In this document: piece by piece, positions 46,001 to 56,869 of the stretch
Layout of the letters: each line of letters starts with the position of its first letter
How positions within the stretch are numbered: position 1 is the first letter of the stretch
Assembly (NCBI RefSeq): GCF_026914185.1
Contig: NC_070567.1
Location: 3,126,001 to 3,190,000, forward strand
Source: Puccinia triticina
Taxonomy: Eukaryota > Basidiomycota > Pucciniomycetes > Pucciniales > Pucciniaceae
Direction: 5' to 3'
DNA: 64,000 nucleotides
Made by a program: the position numbers and the translations under genes
The notes under the pieces: generated by a model
Database searches by the model: none
What the model saw: the letters and a program-made list of their open reading frames with translations, nothing else
Told to the model about the DNA's origin: nothing

Positions 46001-47288
46001 TTCCGTCGCAAGAAACGAATCTTTTAAAATGATGCTTTCCCTTGCAGTCAACAAGGGACTATTTGTTTTTCAATTCGACGTCGAAACAGCTTTTCTTTAC
46101 GGTAACATTGACGCATCGATATATGTTTCGCAAGTTCTTGGCTTTGAGGACCCGGATCCCAAGAAGAAAGGTTGGGTCTGGAAGCTTAACAAATCATTGT
46201 ACGGCACGAAACAAGCGCCGCGAATGTGGAAAACTCATCTAGTTTCAACACTGAAGGCAATCGGCTTTGAGGCATCTCTGTTAGATGATGCGTTGTTTCA
46301 CAATGTTGACAATTCTATTTTGCTACATATGCATGTCGACGATGGTTTTATTGTTGGTAATGATCGGCAACAGATTCTTCGCTTTCTAGACGCTTTGAAG
46401 AGATCGTATAAGCTCAAAGTGAAGGAACAACCTACGCAACATCTCGGTTACACTCTTGATTGGCGAAAAGACGGTTCTCTTGTTGTTCATCAATCAGATT
46501 TCGCGTGTAAAATCATTGATGAATTCGGCATGTCTAACGCAACCTCGGTAAAGGCGCCGTCTCCAATGAATTTTCATCGACTAATCGCCGAAAGCTCTCC
46601 ACCTTTTGATGTTAAGACGATGCAGAAAGCAATTGGCATGTTGAACTATCTGGCGTTACACACTCGACCAGATATTGCGTTCACAGTCAACGTTCTGGCG
46701 CAGTTTTCATCTTCCCCTTCCTTGTGTCACTGGTCTTTGATCAAACACCTTCTCCGATATCTACGAGGCACAGCCGATGTTGGCATTCACTTTCAAAAAG
46801 GCCAACAAACTGATGCTTTATGCGGGTGGGCTGACGCGGATTACGGTACTTCTTTGGTCACTAAAAAATCTATGTCTGGATACGTTATCACTTTCTACGG
46901 TAATCCAATATCCTGGACTACAAAGAAGCAATCTGTTGTCGCTCAATCAACGACCGAAGCTGAGTTCATCGCTATGAATAAATGCGCGAAGCAACTTCGC
47001 TGGATGTCCAACCTAGTCACCTCGCTGAACATCGCTGTAGGTCCTCCGACGCTTTTTAACGACAACTCGGGTGCGGTGATCGTAAGCAAAGAAGCACAGC
47101 TTACCCCCAACACCAAACATATCGAAATTCGTTTTCAATACGTCCGACAGTTGATTACGATGAAGGTCCTTCGCGTTTTGCAAGTTTCAACAACCGACAT
47201 GATTGCCGATGTTTTGACCAAACCTCTCGGGAAGATTAAACTTCTTCTGGCTTTTAAACAGTTACATTTATTTAATGTGCGTGTTTAG
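43038..47288 (+). pseudogene. Nested copia Gag-Pol, one frame with two TGA stops
   Basis: One reading frame of 1,417 codons from ATG 43038 to 47288 is interrupted only by TGA at 43101-43103 and 45600-45602, each one C-to-T change from CGA. Order of domains: Gag; protease (WLVLDTGASKSTVS, about 44021); GAG-pre-integrase with CEVCRMAKMK; integrase with MIHMDV, LHTDCGGEF and NGLAERFNQ; a proline-rich linker (about 45417-45520); reverse transcriptase with FQFDVETAFLYG, KSLYGTKQAPRMW and catalytic HVDD (46336); RNase H with SQSTTEAEF and NDNSGAV. The catalytic residues I can see are intact. I see no CCHC zinc knuckle between Gag and protease, where copia Gag normally has one. Confidence 0.9.
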
Positions 47289-47294
47289 GAGGAG

Positions 47295-47944
47295 TGTCGC
47301 GTTTAAACTCGGACATTATTCAATTCTCTGTTTATGTGTATGCATTACCTTATGCATATGACGTGTACATCGGGCATTGTGTCAATCAGTTTCTTCCGCA
47401 CATCTTCCCCGCATCTCCGACAAAACTCTATTCCTTTCTTATCCGCCGACAACTCTATTCTTCCCTATTCTTACTCGCTGTTTTATCCTTGATTAACAAC
47501 TCATTGATCCGATTAAGACTCGAAGTCTTTCTCCTTCGTCCCCAGTTTCAAATCTAAAATCAAAGACTCAATAACAACACTTGCCGACTTTAATCATCCA
47601 GGAGGAGCTAGAAACAGTCTCCGGGCAGGTAGTTGTTTGAACGTTCATAATCAACATTACCGATTTACGTTATTGACCGTTATTGTTTTTCTTCATGATC
47701 TCTAGGCTGCTTTCATTGTGATCATTCCTGCTGTTTACTCGTCGCCGTTGTTGTGTTTGTGTCAAGATTTCCATTTGTCTGCGGTTCATTCTTCAAGGTA
47801 TTTTTTCTTTACAAATATTCTTTATTCTTCTATCAGCTAGCTGAACTAACCATTGTTATATTTATTCTTTCAACAAGTGTATTACTTTTATTGAGTTCTT
47901 ATTTATAACTGTTTCAATAAAGTAATCTACTCCATATCTTTACA
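47295..47944 (+). repeat. 3' LTR of nested copia
   Basis: Differences from the 5' LTR: CATTGTG for CATCGTG, TCCGAC for TCCAAC, CCTTGA for CCTCGA, and TTCAAGG for TTTGAGG. The last pair implies an ancestral TTCGAGG that mutated on opposite strands in the two LTRs. Confidence 0.93.
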
Positions 47945-49640
47945 GAATTCAACGAGTCTCAAGCCAAAGACAATGAAGAAGAGTCAGAAATTGACAAAGA
48001 GCAAGTAGCTGAGAATCTGATTCCCCCATCTAGATCCCTTCAAGATCGCACAGAAAGAGTGAAGCCAGTCAAGTACTCGTATCTGACAAGCGATCCTGAA
48101 ACATTTCAACAAGCAATGAACTCTTCCGACAAGTCTGAATGGATGACGGCGACGGACGAAGAGCTTACGAACATCGAATCTCATCAGGCTTGGGACGATG
48201 AATGGAACCACCCTGAATCCTTCCTCCGCACGCTATGGATCTTTAAGACGAAACCGGCGACTTTGTCATCAGCTGAAAGGAAGAAAGCTCGTCTGTACAT
48301 TCAAGGCTTTCGACAAATAGAAGGACAAGACTATGAAAACACCTTTGCACCCACAGGAAAGTTTACAACTCTTTTGATTGTCCTGATGTATGCCATGGAT
48401 AAAAAATTACCAATTCGACAATTCGATGTCAAGGGTGCATTTCTGTTTGCACCACTTAAGGAAGAAATCTACATAAAAACTCCCGAGGGCTCTAAAAGAA
48501 AGGCGCCCTTCCTTTGGTTGAACAAATCTTTATATGGACTCAAACAAGCGCCTGCTAACTGGTACAATACACTTACGGGCTGGTTCAAGGAAATACATTT
48601 CGAAAAATCAACGGCCGATCCCTGTCTCTTTCTTCATAAAGATTGTCACTCAGTCATTTTCTTTCACGTCAATGATCTAGTCGTCGTGGGGAATGTAGAT
48701 GCATTCGAGTCACTGTTCTTACTACGATTTCCTAACTTGTCAGCTCATGATCCTGATACACTGCTTTGAATGGATGTATCAATCAAGGACGGTAGAATCA
48801 AACTATCTCAGCAAAAGCTTATCAAAAAAGGATTAGAACTTGCCGGCATAGGGAACTGTAAGCCAATGAAAATCCCCCTTAGTGTGGGTGTGCAACTCAT
48901 GCCAGCTACTGAAAATGAAAAAGCTGAATTCGCAAAACTGAAGATAAACTATCAAACCCACACCGGCATTCTCAACTATCTCTCATGCAGAACAAGACCC
49001 AACTTAGCTCCAGCGGTATCTATTTTTTCTAGTTTCAATAATGACCCCGGAATTCTACAGTGGAAGCAAGTAATTCATTGTGGGAAGTATATTGCGGGGA
49101 CCTCTGATCTAGCTCTGACTCTCTGGCCTGACTTGAATGATGACTCAAAAACACTTCAACATTTTACGGATGCCACCTGGGCAGACGACTTAGAAACGCG
49201 ACTCTCTCGTAGCGGCTCAATCTGTTTTTGGAAGTCCTGTCCAGTCTCCTGGAACAGTAAAAAACAGCAAAACATAACCATGTCATCTACGGAAGCTGAG
49301 TTGAATGCTCTATCAGACGGCGTTCAGGAAAATGAGTGGATAAAGTTTGTTGTCAAAGAACTTTGGAATGAAAAACTAAATCCATCTCAATTTCACATTG
49401 ATAATCAAGGATTACTAGAAAAATTGAAAAACTTTGGGTCAAATTCAAAAACAAAACACCTTGACATCAAGATAAAACACCTCTGAAAAATGAAAGAAGA
49501 TAATGAAATACTTGTCAAACTTATTCCTACTGAAGAAATGGTTGCGGATGCTCTAACCAAACCCAGCAACTCTGATTCACTCAATCGTCTCCGAGAACGG
49601 TGCTTCATGGTTGAAGTCCTTTTCTCAACAAATTGCGGGG
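47945..49640 (+). pseudogene. Outer copia pol, RT and RNase H part
   Basis: The frame continues the outer polyprotein after the nested insertion. It has IEGQDYENTFAPTGKFTT, QFDVKGAFLFAPLKEEIY and KSLYGLKQAPANWY. The catalytic YVDD is HVND (about 48666-48677), a D-to-N change explained by GTCGAT to GTCAAT. RNase H follows (SSTEAELNALSDG, HIDNQGLLEKL). Two in-frame TGAs lie at 48767-48769 and 49484-49486. The second sits in KHL-stop-KMKEDNEI, where copia proteins usually have Arg, so it probably was CGA. The frame then runs to the purine tract at 49637. Confidence 0.88.
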
Positions 49641-49642
49641 GG

Positions 49643-50213
49643 TGTTGAGTTTCCGCTAGTTTCCGCGGCACATGCTGTGACAGCTATGTGAAAGCACTAA
49701 GTCAGGAGCAGAATCTACTCTCAGAAGATCCTCCCTCGCTTCCGCTCCCTTCCGGATCCCTTCTCATCTCGACCTCGTCTCCCTTTCCTCTTCCAATCCA
49801 ACTCTCTCCTTCGCCTCTCTCCCTCGTCTCGACTTCAATCAGACTCAACTCTTGATTCGTTTCAACATCGCTCAAGACTCAAACTTCTTCCTACTCGACA
49901 TCGCTCGAGTTCTCTCAAATACTCAATTGGTTCTTCTCTCCAATTTGGTGAGAAAAGAACGGCGATCTCCTCGGAACATCCCTTCCTCGGCTATTCTCCT
50001 ATCTTTTCCTTCTTTCCCTATCTTTTCCAGTGTCCATTATTCTTGTTCCTTGTCTCCTCTATCCTGTCTTTGGTTGTCTCAGAATCTTATTTCTTGTGTG
50101 GTGGTAATTCTCTCTTCTTTTCTTCTCTTATGTCATCTTTCTATTCTTCACTGTTCTGATCTTGTTTCTCTAGTCTGGTTCTAAAATCTACAGTAATTCA
50201 AAGCAAAACTTCA
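49643..50213 (+). repeat. 3' LTR of the outer copia element
   Basis: Preceded by the purine tract GCGGGGGG. From about 50066 onward it is identical to the left LTR, in contrast to its first part. Confidence 0.8.
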
Positions 50214-50285
50214 CAAGGTGGGTCTCTCTTATCATTCCATCTTGGCTCGGTTATCTTTGGATGACAAGGTTCTGACACATTTTTT

Positions 50286-52734
50286 TTGGTTAAGCAGGCG
50301 CAAGCAATCCTTGACACCGAAGGTGGAGGACGCGGACAAGGAAATTACTTTAATGCTAGAAAAATAACAGCAGAATTTTTCTTGGACAAATCAAAGGCCA
50401 CTCGTACGGAAAAACTGGTCACAGAGGATATGCCGTTCCTCTACAATCTCATCCTGCACAAAGTACAAAGGCATCAACCAGCACCTTCTCCAGCTCTCAA
50501 AACCACAGCTACATCAAGTCAATCAAGATACAATTGTCCTAACCAGACTCAGACACCGGCAAGAGATTCAGAGTCAGGCTCAGACTCCGACTTGCAATCC
50601 AATACCAATACAGCATCAGCGGCATCCCAGAGAGAAACACCGCTAGCCAAAAAAACCGCTCTTGAAGAGATTGAAGACTGTGAATCACCCCTTGACCTCA
50701 CTAATTGACCCCACGTTATTGCCTCAACTGTCTGCTTGATTGTCGCCTTTGCGGCCAACCGACGGGACAATGCCCTCCAGATACAGAACTCTGTTGTATT
50801 GCTTGCGTTTGGCGTAACTGAAAGGGTCAGCGCCTATCTTAACCATATTGGCTTGGAATCGTCTTGTCAAACGGCTCACCGCACAATCAGTTCTCTCGGC
50901 AGAATCACAGAAAGCAAGGTTGCCAGGCAAATGACCTGCCAGAAATCACCAATGACCCCTATCATATGCCTCGACAACCTCGACTTTGAAGAGTCCGTCC
51001 ACAAAAAATCAATTGAGAAGACCACACAGATGTTCTATGGCACCTGGGGCTACCTTCACGTCCCCGATGCGCAATTGATCAGCCAGTTTGACCCTGAAGA
51101 TTTCTCTCTTGAGCGTTACCAGAAGGCCATTGAAGACTCTGCGGATATGAGGGTCCAACCCTTGTGGTTTCTCCCAGATAACAATGGCAGCTTAGATTTC
51201 TGAGAAGTCCTTAAGTTGCAGATCACAAACATCCTGCTGAAATACATTGCAACTCCAACAGATGAGAAACAGATTTTACGCAAAGTTCCGCCTCCAATTG
51301 ACCAGATAGCCATCAAGAAACCTGAATTCTCAATGTTCAAATTGATGATTGCCTCGGACAATTCCACTGAGGGAGTCGGCGAGGTCTTGGAAGGATTCCT
51401 ACGTCAAACAAATTTGACCTTGAAGGAGTTCTACTCTTGACTCCAAGTACTTGAGGGTGATCTAGCGACATGTATGAATCTTGAAAGCCTCAGAGCTCAG
51501 CAAAAACCCAGCGGTCACGTTCAAGACAATCTCTCTGGTTTCTTCTTGCTTCTGGGGGCCTCTCATGTTCTCTGGAATTTTGTGCAGGCCATATTCCTTC
51601 TTCATTTTGGAAACCCATTGGACTTGCAAGACTCAGGCGCTTTGCATACACTGTTGTCTCTGGGAATCTCATCGGAGCAACCAACAACCAAAAAAGATTT
51701 CACTTTGATGCTCACACACATGACTAAATGTCATGAAGCAACAATTTTATATTGTCTATTGTAAGTGTATCATTTCTCAGCTTCTCTTTTTTGATTATCA
51801 CTAGCTAATGAATTATTTGGGGCCAGGACCGTGATGAATCTCCCCAAGGCCTTACTACCACAGGAAAAGGTCAAGATGTCTTCACAAAGAATCAACGAGA
51901 TTGTTGATTTGTGCTACGACCAGTTTTTCTCCCCGGCGGCTTTGAAGACGGATTTGCCTGGCCTCAAGAACGTTCTCCTCCGGCTCCCCAATTTTGCTTC
52001 AATAATCGAATGTGACAGGGCGATGCGGGCTGGGGATATTGGACGAGTCCTCAACATGTGGAAACGCTGGACGGTGATGGCTCACGGTATCAAGGGTTTC
52101 AACAACTACACCATCTATTTGCCCAGGATGATAATCCTGTTGACAAAGGTGCTTACAAAAGGTCTTGCAACCACTTTGCTACATTACCTACTGATCAACC
52201 CATGCGGAAGACCAAACCATTTTGTTGCCAAAGATTTTTTCTTGGAAAACAACAATTTCTGGCTTAAATATTTTTACAATCACAGCGGGATTGGGACCAG
52301 AATTTCCCGCCTGAAGGATGTTTTATCAATCATTATTTCCACCATCAACCTTTTATTTGTATCCAACTTATGTTTATCTTTTGCTCATTTGTGTTCTTTA
52401 AACTTCTTAATTTAGCTGCGCGAGCTGGTGCAAGGCATCAAGGGGGATTCCGGAAAGAATGTAGTTTACCAATCACACAAACACAATCAATAACTATCTG
52501 ACAATGGCCCAACAATACAGTTTACTTCCCGCATCATCTGTGATCAAGTCCAAAATAGTCAACATTTACAACGCTGGATCTGTGGTCTTCCGTCGAGATT
52601 TCCAACAAAAGAAGAAAAAGTTGAACCAAATGCAACCATCAACGATCCTGCTATATCACACTCCAACCGGGCCAATTGAAGAAGCTGCCTTGTTTGAAGA
52701 GGAAGACGGTGATGACGGCAAAAATGAAACCTAA
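50286..52734 (+). pseudogene. DUF6589-like protein, main part
   Basis: One frame from AQAILDTEGGGRGQ (50304) runs to 51760, broken by TGA at 50706, 51201 and 51438. Each of these is one C-to-T change from CGA; FYS-stop-LQVLEGDL is the clearest. A 66-nt intron (51761-51826) leads to 51827-52357, and another (about 52358-52414) to the C-terminal part ending at 52734. Conserved-looking blocks are IICLDNLDFEE (50970), GTWGYLHVPDAQ (51041), MIASDNSTEGVGEVL (51343), VLEGDLATC (51447), TKKDFTLMLTHM (51690) and GRPNHFVAKDFFLE (52204). The spaced Asp-Asn and Gly-Asp blocks recall RNase H-fold transposases, but no reaction is established for this family. Family name from memory, moderately sure. Confidence 0.65.
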
Positions 52735-52997
52735 TTGGCGGGAAGAAGGTGACCATGGACGGCGAAATTGAACCCTCAGGTTGTATCCATTCACTCTGCC
52801 ATGCAACCAGTTTGTTTTTGGTGTTTTCTCTCTTCTACTTGTTTGGCATTTTTTCTCTTTGTGGCTTCTGTCTCTTGTTGGCGCCTTTCCAGAGTTGCTT
52901 GATTCCTTGCTGAAATCTCTTGTTACTTTGCTTCCTCTGCTTTCTGCGCTTGTAGTCCTAATTCATTCAAGTAATCCATATACCGTACGGTTTTAAT
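52735..52997. other. Short spacer between two convergent genes
   Basis: The DUF6589-like and helicase-like frames end towards each other here, about 260 bp apart. No other feature is seen. Confidence 0.4.
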
Positions 52998-55114
52998 TTA
53001 GTTGTTGATATTTTTGAGTAAATTTGCCATTTGGCCATTGAGAGCCTCTCCACCTGACAAGTCTTCTAGCTGCTCTTTGGAAAAGCCACCACAAAAGCCA
53101 ACGACAAATCTTTGTGCCTCAAACATTCCAAAGTGTTCCTCAGGGTCAAACTCGGCGTGATCAGTCTCAATTTGACCTTGGTCGAACCAAGAAAATTTTT
53201 TGACTAAGAACTTGGCAAATTTTTTGAGCTCTTCAACCAATGGTTTTGTTCCCGTTTTGGCTTTAACAATAAATTGAGATGTGGATACCTTCAGAGCCTT
53301 TGGTGGTACCAGGACATTGATCAACAGCTCTCGGGAGGTGACATTTGGGCCAAAGTTTTCCACCGTGAGATGTTTGAAAGCCTCAAGCAATAATTTGGCA
53401 CTTTTGGGGTCGCAGTTTGCACACAAACACTCAGTAAAGTTCTTTCCTTCCTCCCTCAATTTCTCGAGCTTGACATTTGGGTCTGCATTTTCTAATGGGA
53501 TGTATCCTAGTCTGTGGACCAAGATAATTCACAGTTAGAAAAAATGATTGTTGAATTGGATATGGTTTACAACAGTTGGACTCACAAGTTATAAAGGGAC
53601 ATTGCAATGTGAAGGCATACTGGGGTGAGGGCAAATGCATCCATTCAATTGTTGTCCGATTGTTTCAGTGGAGTTTTAAAATCACTGATCTTATTTTTGC
53701 CTGAGCTCCGGTTGTTCTCAACAAACATTATACCCAGACCAGGATTGTTTTTGCCGCAACCACACCTCCCAATCATCTGGCAGATCAAAGAAGGGTTGCC
53801 TCGGCCCACATGGACCACGCACCTCACCCGCTTCCAGTTCTGGCCCAAGCCAAGGGCCATGGTGCACGAAATTATCAGGAATTTTCCCTCTTCAAACCCG
53901 TCGATTATATCAGTTTTGTTGAGGTTGTGGTACACAAATGGTAAAGGCGTGCAAAAGAGCTTTCCGGGTCCAGGTGTCCACCTCAAATCTCCCAAGACTC
54001 GTGTATTGCTCAGAGAACTTGCCAGGTGAGATTTTGTGTTGGCGCGTAGATGAGTGTGGGTGGAATTTGGTCATCTGGGATTGTTTCCCTTGTCAAAAAG
54101 AGCCTTTTCAGTTCATCATATGATCCAAGCAACGATTTCATTGGGACACAAATGAGGTGAATTTCCAGACGGGTGAGTTCACCATGAACTAGCTTCATGT
54201 TTTCTGGTAAGATTTTCAAACTGTTCAATATCTTCCCAATTGCAATTGGTCTACAGGTTGCCAAGAGTAGAAGGATTGGTACACCATGTGCTGCAAGAAG
54301 TCAGGCCCCCAGGTCGCCATAGGAAGGCCAAAAAACACCTTGGTCTTGCAGTTTAAAGTGACAGCTGATTTTTTTTCTGAGTCCGCTGGCAACCAACCCC
54401 CACACATATATCATGTGCGCTTTGTCCACAACCGTAAGGACTAGTTTAGATAGGAATCGGCGGTCAAAGAAGATTCTCTGGAACATCGCATTGTTCAACA
54501 GAACCTCTGGGCTCTGAATTCACAGTAAGATATCAGCTTGTGTCCAAATTCAAATGAAAAGGCTAATAATGGCTCTAACCAAGTAGATAAACGCATAGTC
54601 TCCTCTTAGAACCTGCTTCTTGACGTCTGGCGTGAAGTTCATCCTGGTGAGATTCACCGCTTTGATATTCACATTCTTTTTCTCAAGCACCTGATTGTCA
54701 AATGTGCAGCAATTCAAATGTAAGTATGATGTATCACAAAATAAACAAAAAAAAGCCCCATTAACTGACTTGATTATCCCCCAACAAATCTAAAGGATTC
54801 AACACAAGAACAATTGGCTTCTTGTAGGCGGGAAAGAGGCAGTAGTACACTTCGCCAATCCTGGTCTTGCCAAAACCGGTCCCAGCAAGTGTAAAGGTGT
54901 GTTTGTGATGGACCAGGCTGATCACAGTTTCCATTTGGACTGGCTTCAGCGGTTCCAAGTAGAATTTTGCCACAGTGAGACTAATATGATTGGTAAGCTC
55001 CTCATCGGACATGTTGTCGAATTCTTTGCGTAATGTCAGTTTAGATGTGGAGTTCTCTTTTTGGGACAGTTTGAGAGTGGCGAGGTTGTTATCATCCTTG
55101 TTGGTGGGATTCAT
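52998..55114 (-). pseudogene. RecQ-like DNA helicase relic
   Basis: Minus-strand exons read in order. 55114-54770 has the helicase start and Walker A (LAGTGFGKTRIGEVYYC). A segment at about 54703-54587 (NVNIKAVNLTRMNF) and 54510-54283 carry motif II, which reads VVDKAHM where DEAH is expected (GACAAA from GACGAA, a CpG-to-CpA change). This is followed by YGDLGA-stop-LLAAHGVP with TGA at 54301-54303, then LATCRPIAI. 54264-54010 has ILPENMKLVHGELTRLE. 53995-53645 has motifs V-VI in damaged form (ISCTMALGLGQNWKRVRC, ICQMIGRCG). 53522-52998 is a C-terminal region with a CLCANC cysteine pair. The fold matches a RecQ-type family that is numerous in rust genomes. Loss of the motif II Glu and the stop make it inactive. 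Confidence 0.75.
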
Positions 55115-55139
55115 GGCCGATTGATGTCGTTTCCCAAAG

Positions 55140-55262
55140 GAAATGGGCTCTTCAAGGAGGCGATGGTCTATTCGGAGGCGATGGTCTATTCGGAGGCAAT
55201 GGTCTATTCGGAGGCAATGGTTTCTACGGAGGCAATGGTCTCTTTGAGGAGGTGATGGTGTT
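55140..55262 (+). repeat. Short tandem repeat, GGAGGCRATGGT units
   Basis: About six units of 15-21 bp (GGAGGCGATGGTCTATTC and variants). Confidence 0.8.
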
Positions 55263-55889
55263 CTTCGCGGTTAAGTGATGCTTTTCTTGTCAATACAAGT
55301 CATCATTTTTTTATCCGTGGTGATCAGCGGCTCAGTGGAGATCATTGATCATGTAAGCCTGATCAGGCTTGATAGCTCCGATTGTATCCTAATGTGGTTG
55401 GGTCAGTGCTTTATGGAAATACCAAATGAATTGAGAATGAAATGTAGTGATGTGCTCGACATCACAGTGATTTTGTTTTTTATTCTAATTTTCCAAATAT
55501 TTATTTTAGGCCCTGTTTGGATGCCCGGTGTGATATTATAAATCACATAATAATATACATAACACAAAAGTGAAAAGCCAATTGTCATAAAATCAATTAT
55601 GCAACCAGCACATTTATGACAGGTCTGTTTGGCTTGTCCACTCAATAATCATATAGTACTCATTTATTACAAGTCTGTTTGGCAAACCAAAATTCACTCG
55701 GTGTCATACACACTCATCACCATCCCTCACAATGTCGCCTCCCAGCATGCTTCAAAAAAAAACAACAGTACCAGCTCCGACAAAAGAGGATGGCACTTTT
55801 CATCATTATCCTGATTGGCCTCCGTCAGTGGTTGAAGACAATCAAACATCCGTACAACGATAGCATCTTAACGCGTCATGAATCTCAAT

Positions 55890-56660
55890 GACCCGACCAG
55901 TCATTGAGAGGGACTCTAAGCCCTCTCGACGACCGGACAATTCATTGAGAGGGATTCTACACCCTCTCCATGACTGGTTGAAACCAGTCATCGAGAGGGA
56001 CTCTACACCCTCTCAATGTCCGGTCAATCACTCATTGAGAGGGTGAGTCCCTCTCGATGACCGGATGATTCTACACCCTCTCAATGAGTGGTTGACCGGA
56101 CATCAAGAGGGTGTAGAGTCCCTCTCGGTGACCGATCAAGCAGTCATAGAGGGATTCTACACCCTCTTGATGAATGCTTGACCGGTCATCGAGAGGATGT
56201 AGAATCCCACTCGATGACTGCGTGACTGCTTGACCGGTCACCGAGAGGGACTCTACACCCTCTTGATATCCGGTCAGCCACTCATCGAGAGGGTGTAGAA
56301 TCCCTCTCGATCCGGTCATTGAGAGGGACTCACCGTCTTGATGAGTGGTTGACCGGACATCGAGATGGTGTAGAGTCCCTCTTGCTCTGGTCATCGAGAG
56401 GGACTCACCCTCTCGATGAGTGGTTGACTGGTCACCAAGAGGGACTCTACACCCTCTCAATATCCGGTCAACCACTCATCGAGAGGGTGTAGAATCATTC
56501 AGAGGGACTCACCCTCTCAATGAGTGGTTGACCGGACATTGAGAGGGTGTAGAGTCCCTCTCAATGACTGGTCGGGTCATCGAGAGGTGAAGTCCTCCTT
56601 GATGACCGGTTGAACAGTCATCGAGAGGGTGTCCTCTGGATGGCCTGTCAAACCGGCCAT
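55890..56660. repeat. Palindromic minisatellite, array 3
   Basis: Some 16-18 units of about 45 bp alternate in orientation. The core is GACCGGTCATCGAGAGGG followed by (A)CTCTACACCCTCTC and the inverse core. Almost any two neighbouring units can form a hairpin of 18 bp or more. Confidence 0.88.
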
Positions 56661-56869
56661 CCAGAAGTTGATGCGAACCTGAATGTAGCCTAAACAATCA
56701 TAAATGAATATGGTTGTAGATTTGCACAAAGGGCTAAAAAAATTATGTACAACTAAAAAAACACAGGTAGGTAATTGGATGAGCGCATGCTGCCGTTGGC
56801 AAGGCATCATCACCGGCTGCCCATCGGCAGTAGCCTCCCCGGCAAGCGGGAACACAGTTTAACTGCTGG

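Larger units (their letters stand above)
42317..47944 (+). mobile_element. Complete nested Ty1/copia element, young
   Basis: Both 650-bp LTRs start TGTCGCG and end CTTTACA, and GAATT flanks the element on both sides (42312-42316 and 47945-47949). A TGGTAGCGAGAG primer-binding-like site follows the left LTR and an AGGAGGAG purine tract precedes the right one. The LTRs differ at only five bases, all transitions at four CpG sites, so the insertion is recent. It carries one long frame with two TGA stops. Confidence 0.95.
40213..50213 (+). mobile_element. Outer Ty1/copia element, 5'-truncated inside, with a nested copia
   Basis: Two TGTTGAG-type LTRs enclose protease, integrase, RT and RNase H, but gag is missing. 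A second, complete copia element (42317-47944) sits inside, in the linker between integrase and RT. The whole block split a DUF6589-like gene at an exon-intron border. Confidence 0.8.

Noticed and set aside
40213..50213. Infectious or endogenous virus
   Set aside because: All retroelement genes have the copia order (integrase before RT) and no envelope gene; nothing suggests a virus of animals or plants.
43101..51440. TGA reassigned to a sense codon in this genome
   Set aside because: Host genes end normally and have no internal TGA; the TGAs are confined to transposon-type genes and explained by CpG mutation.
55890..56660. CRISPR-like array
   Set aside because: Spacing looks regular, but units alternate in orientation, have no unique spacers, and the DNA is eukaryotic; it is a minisatellite.
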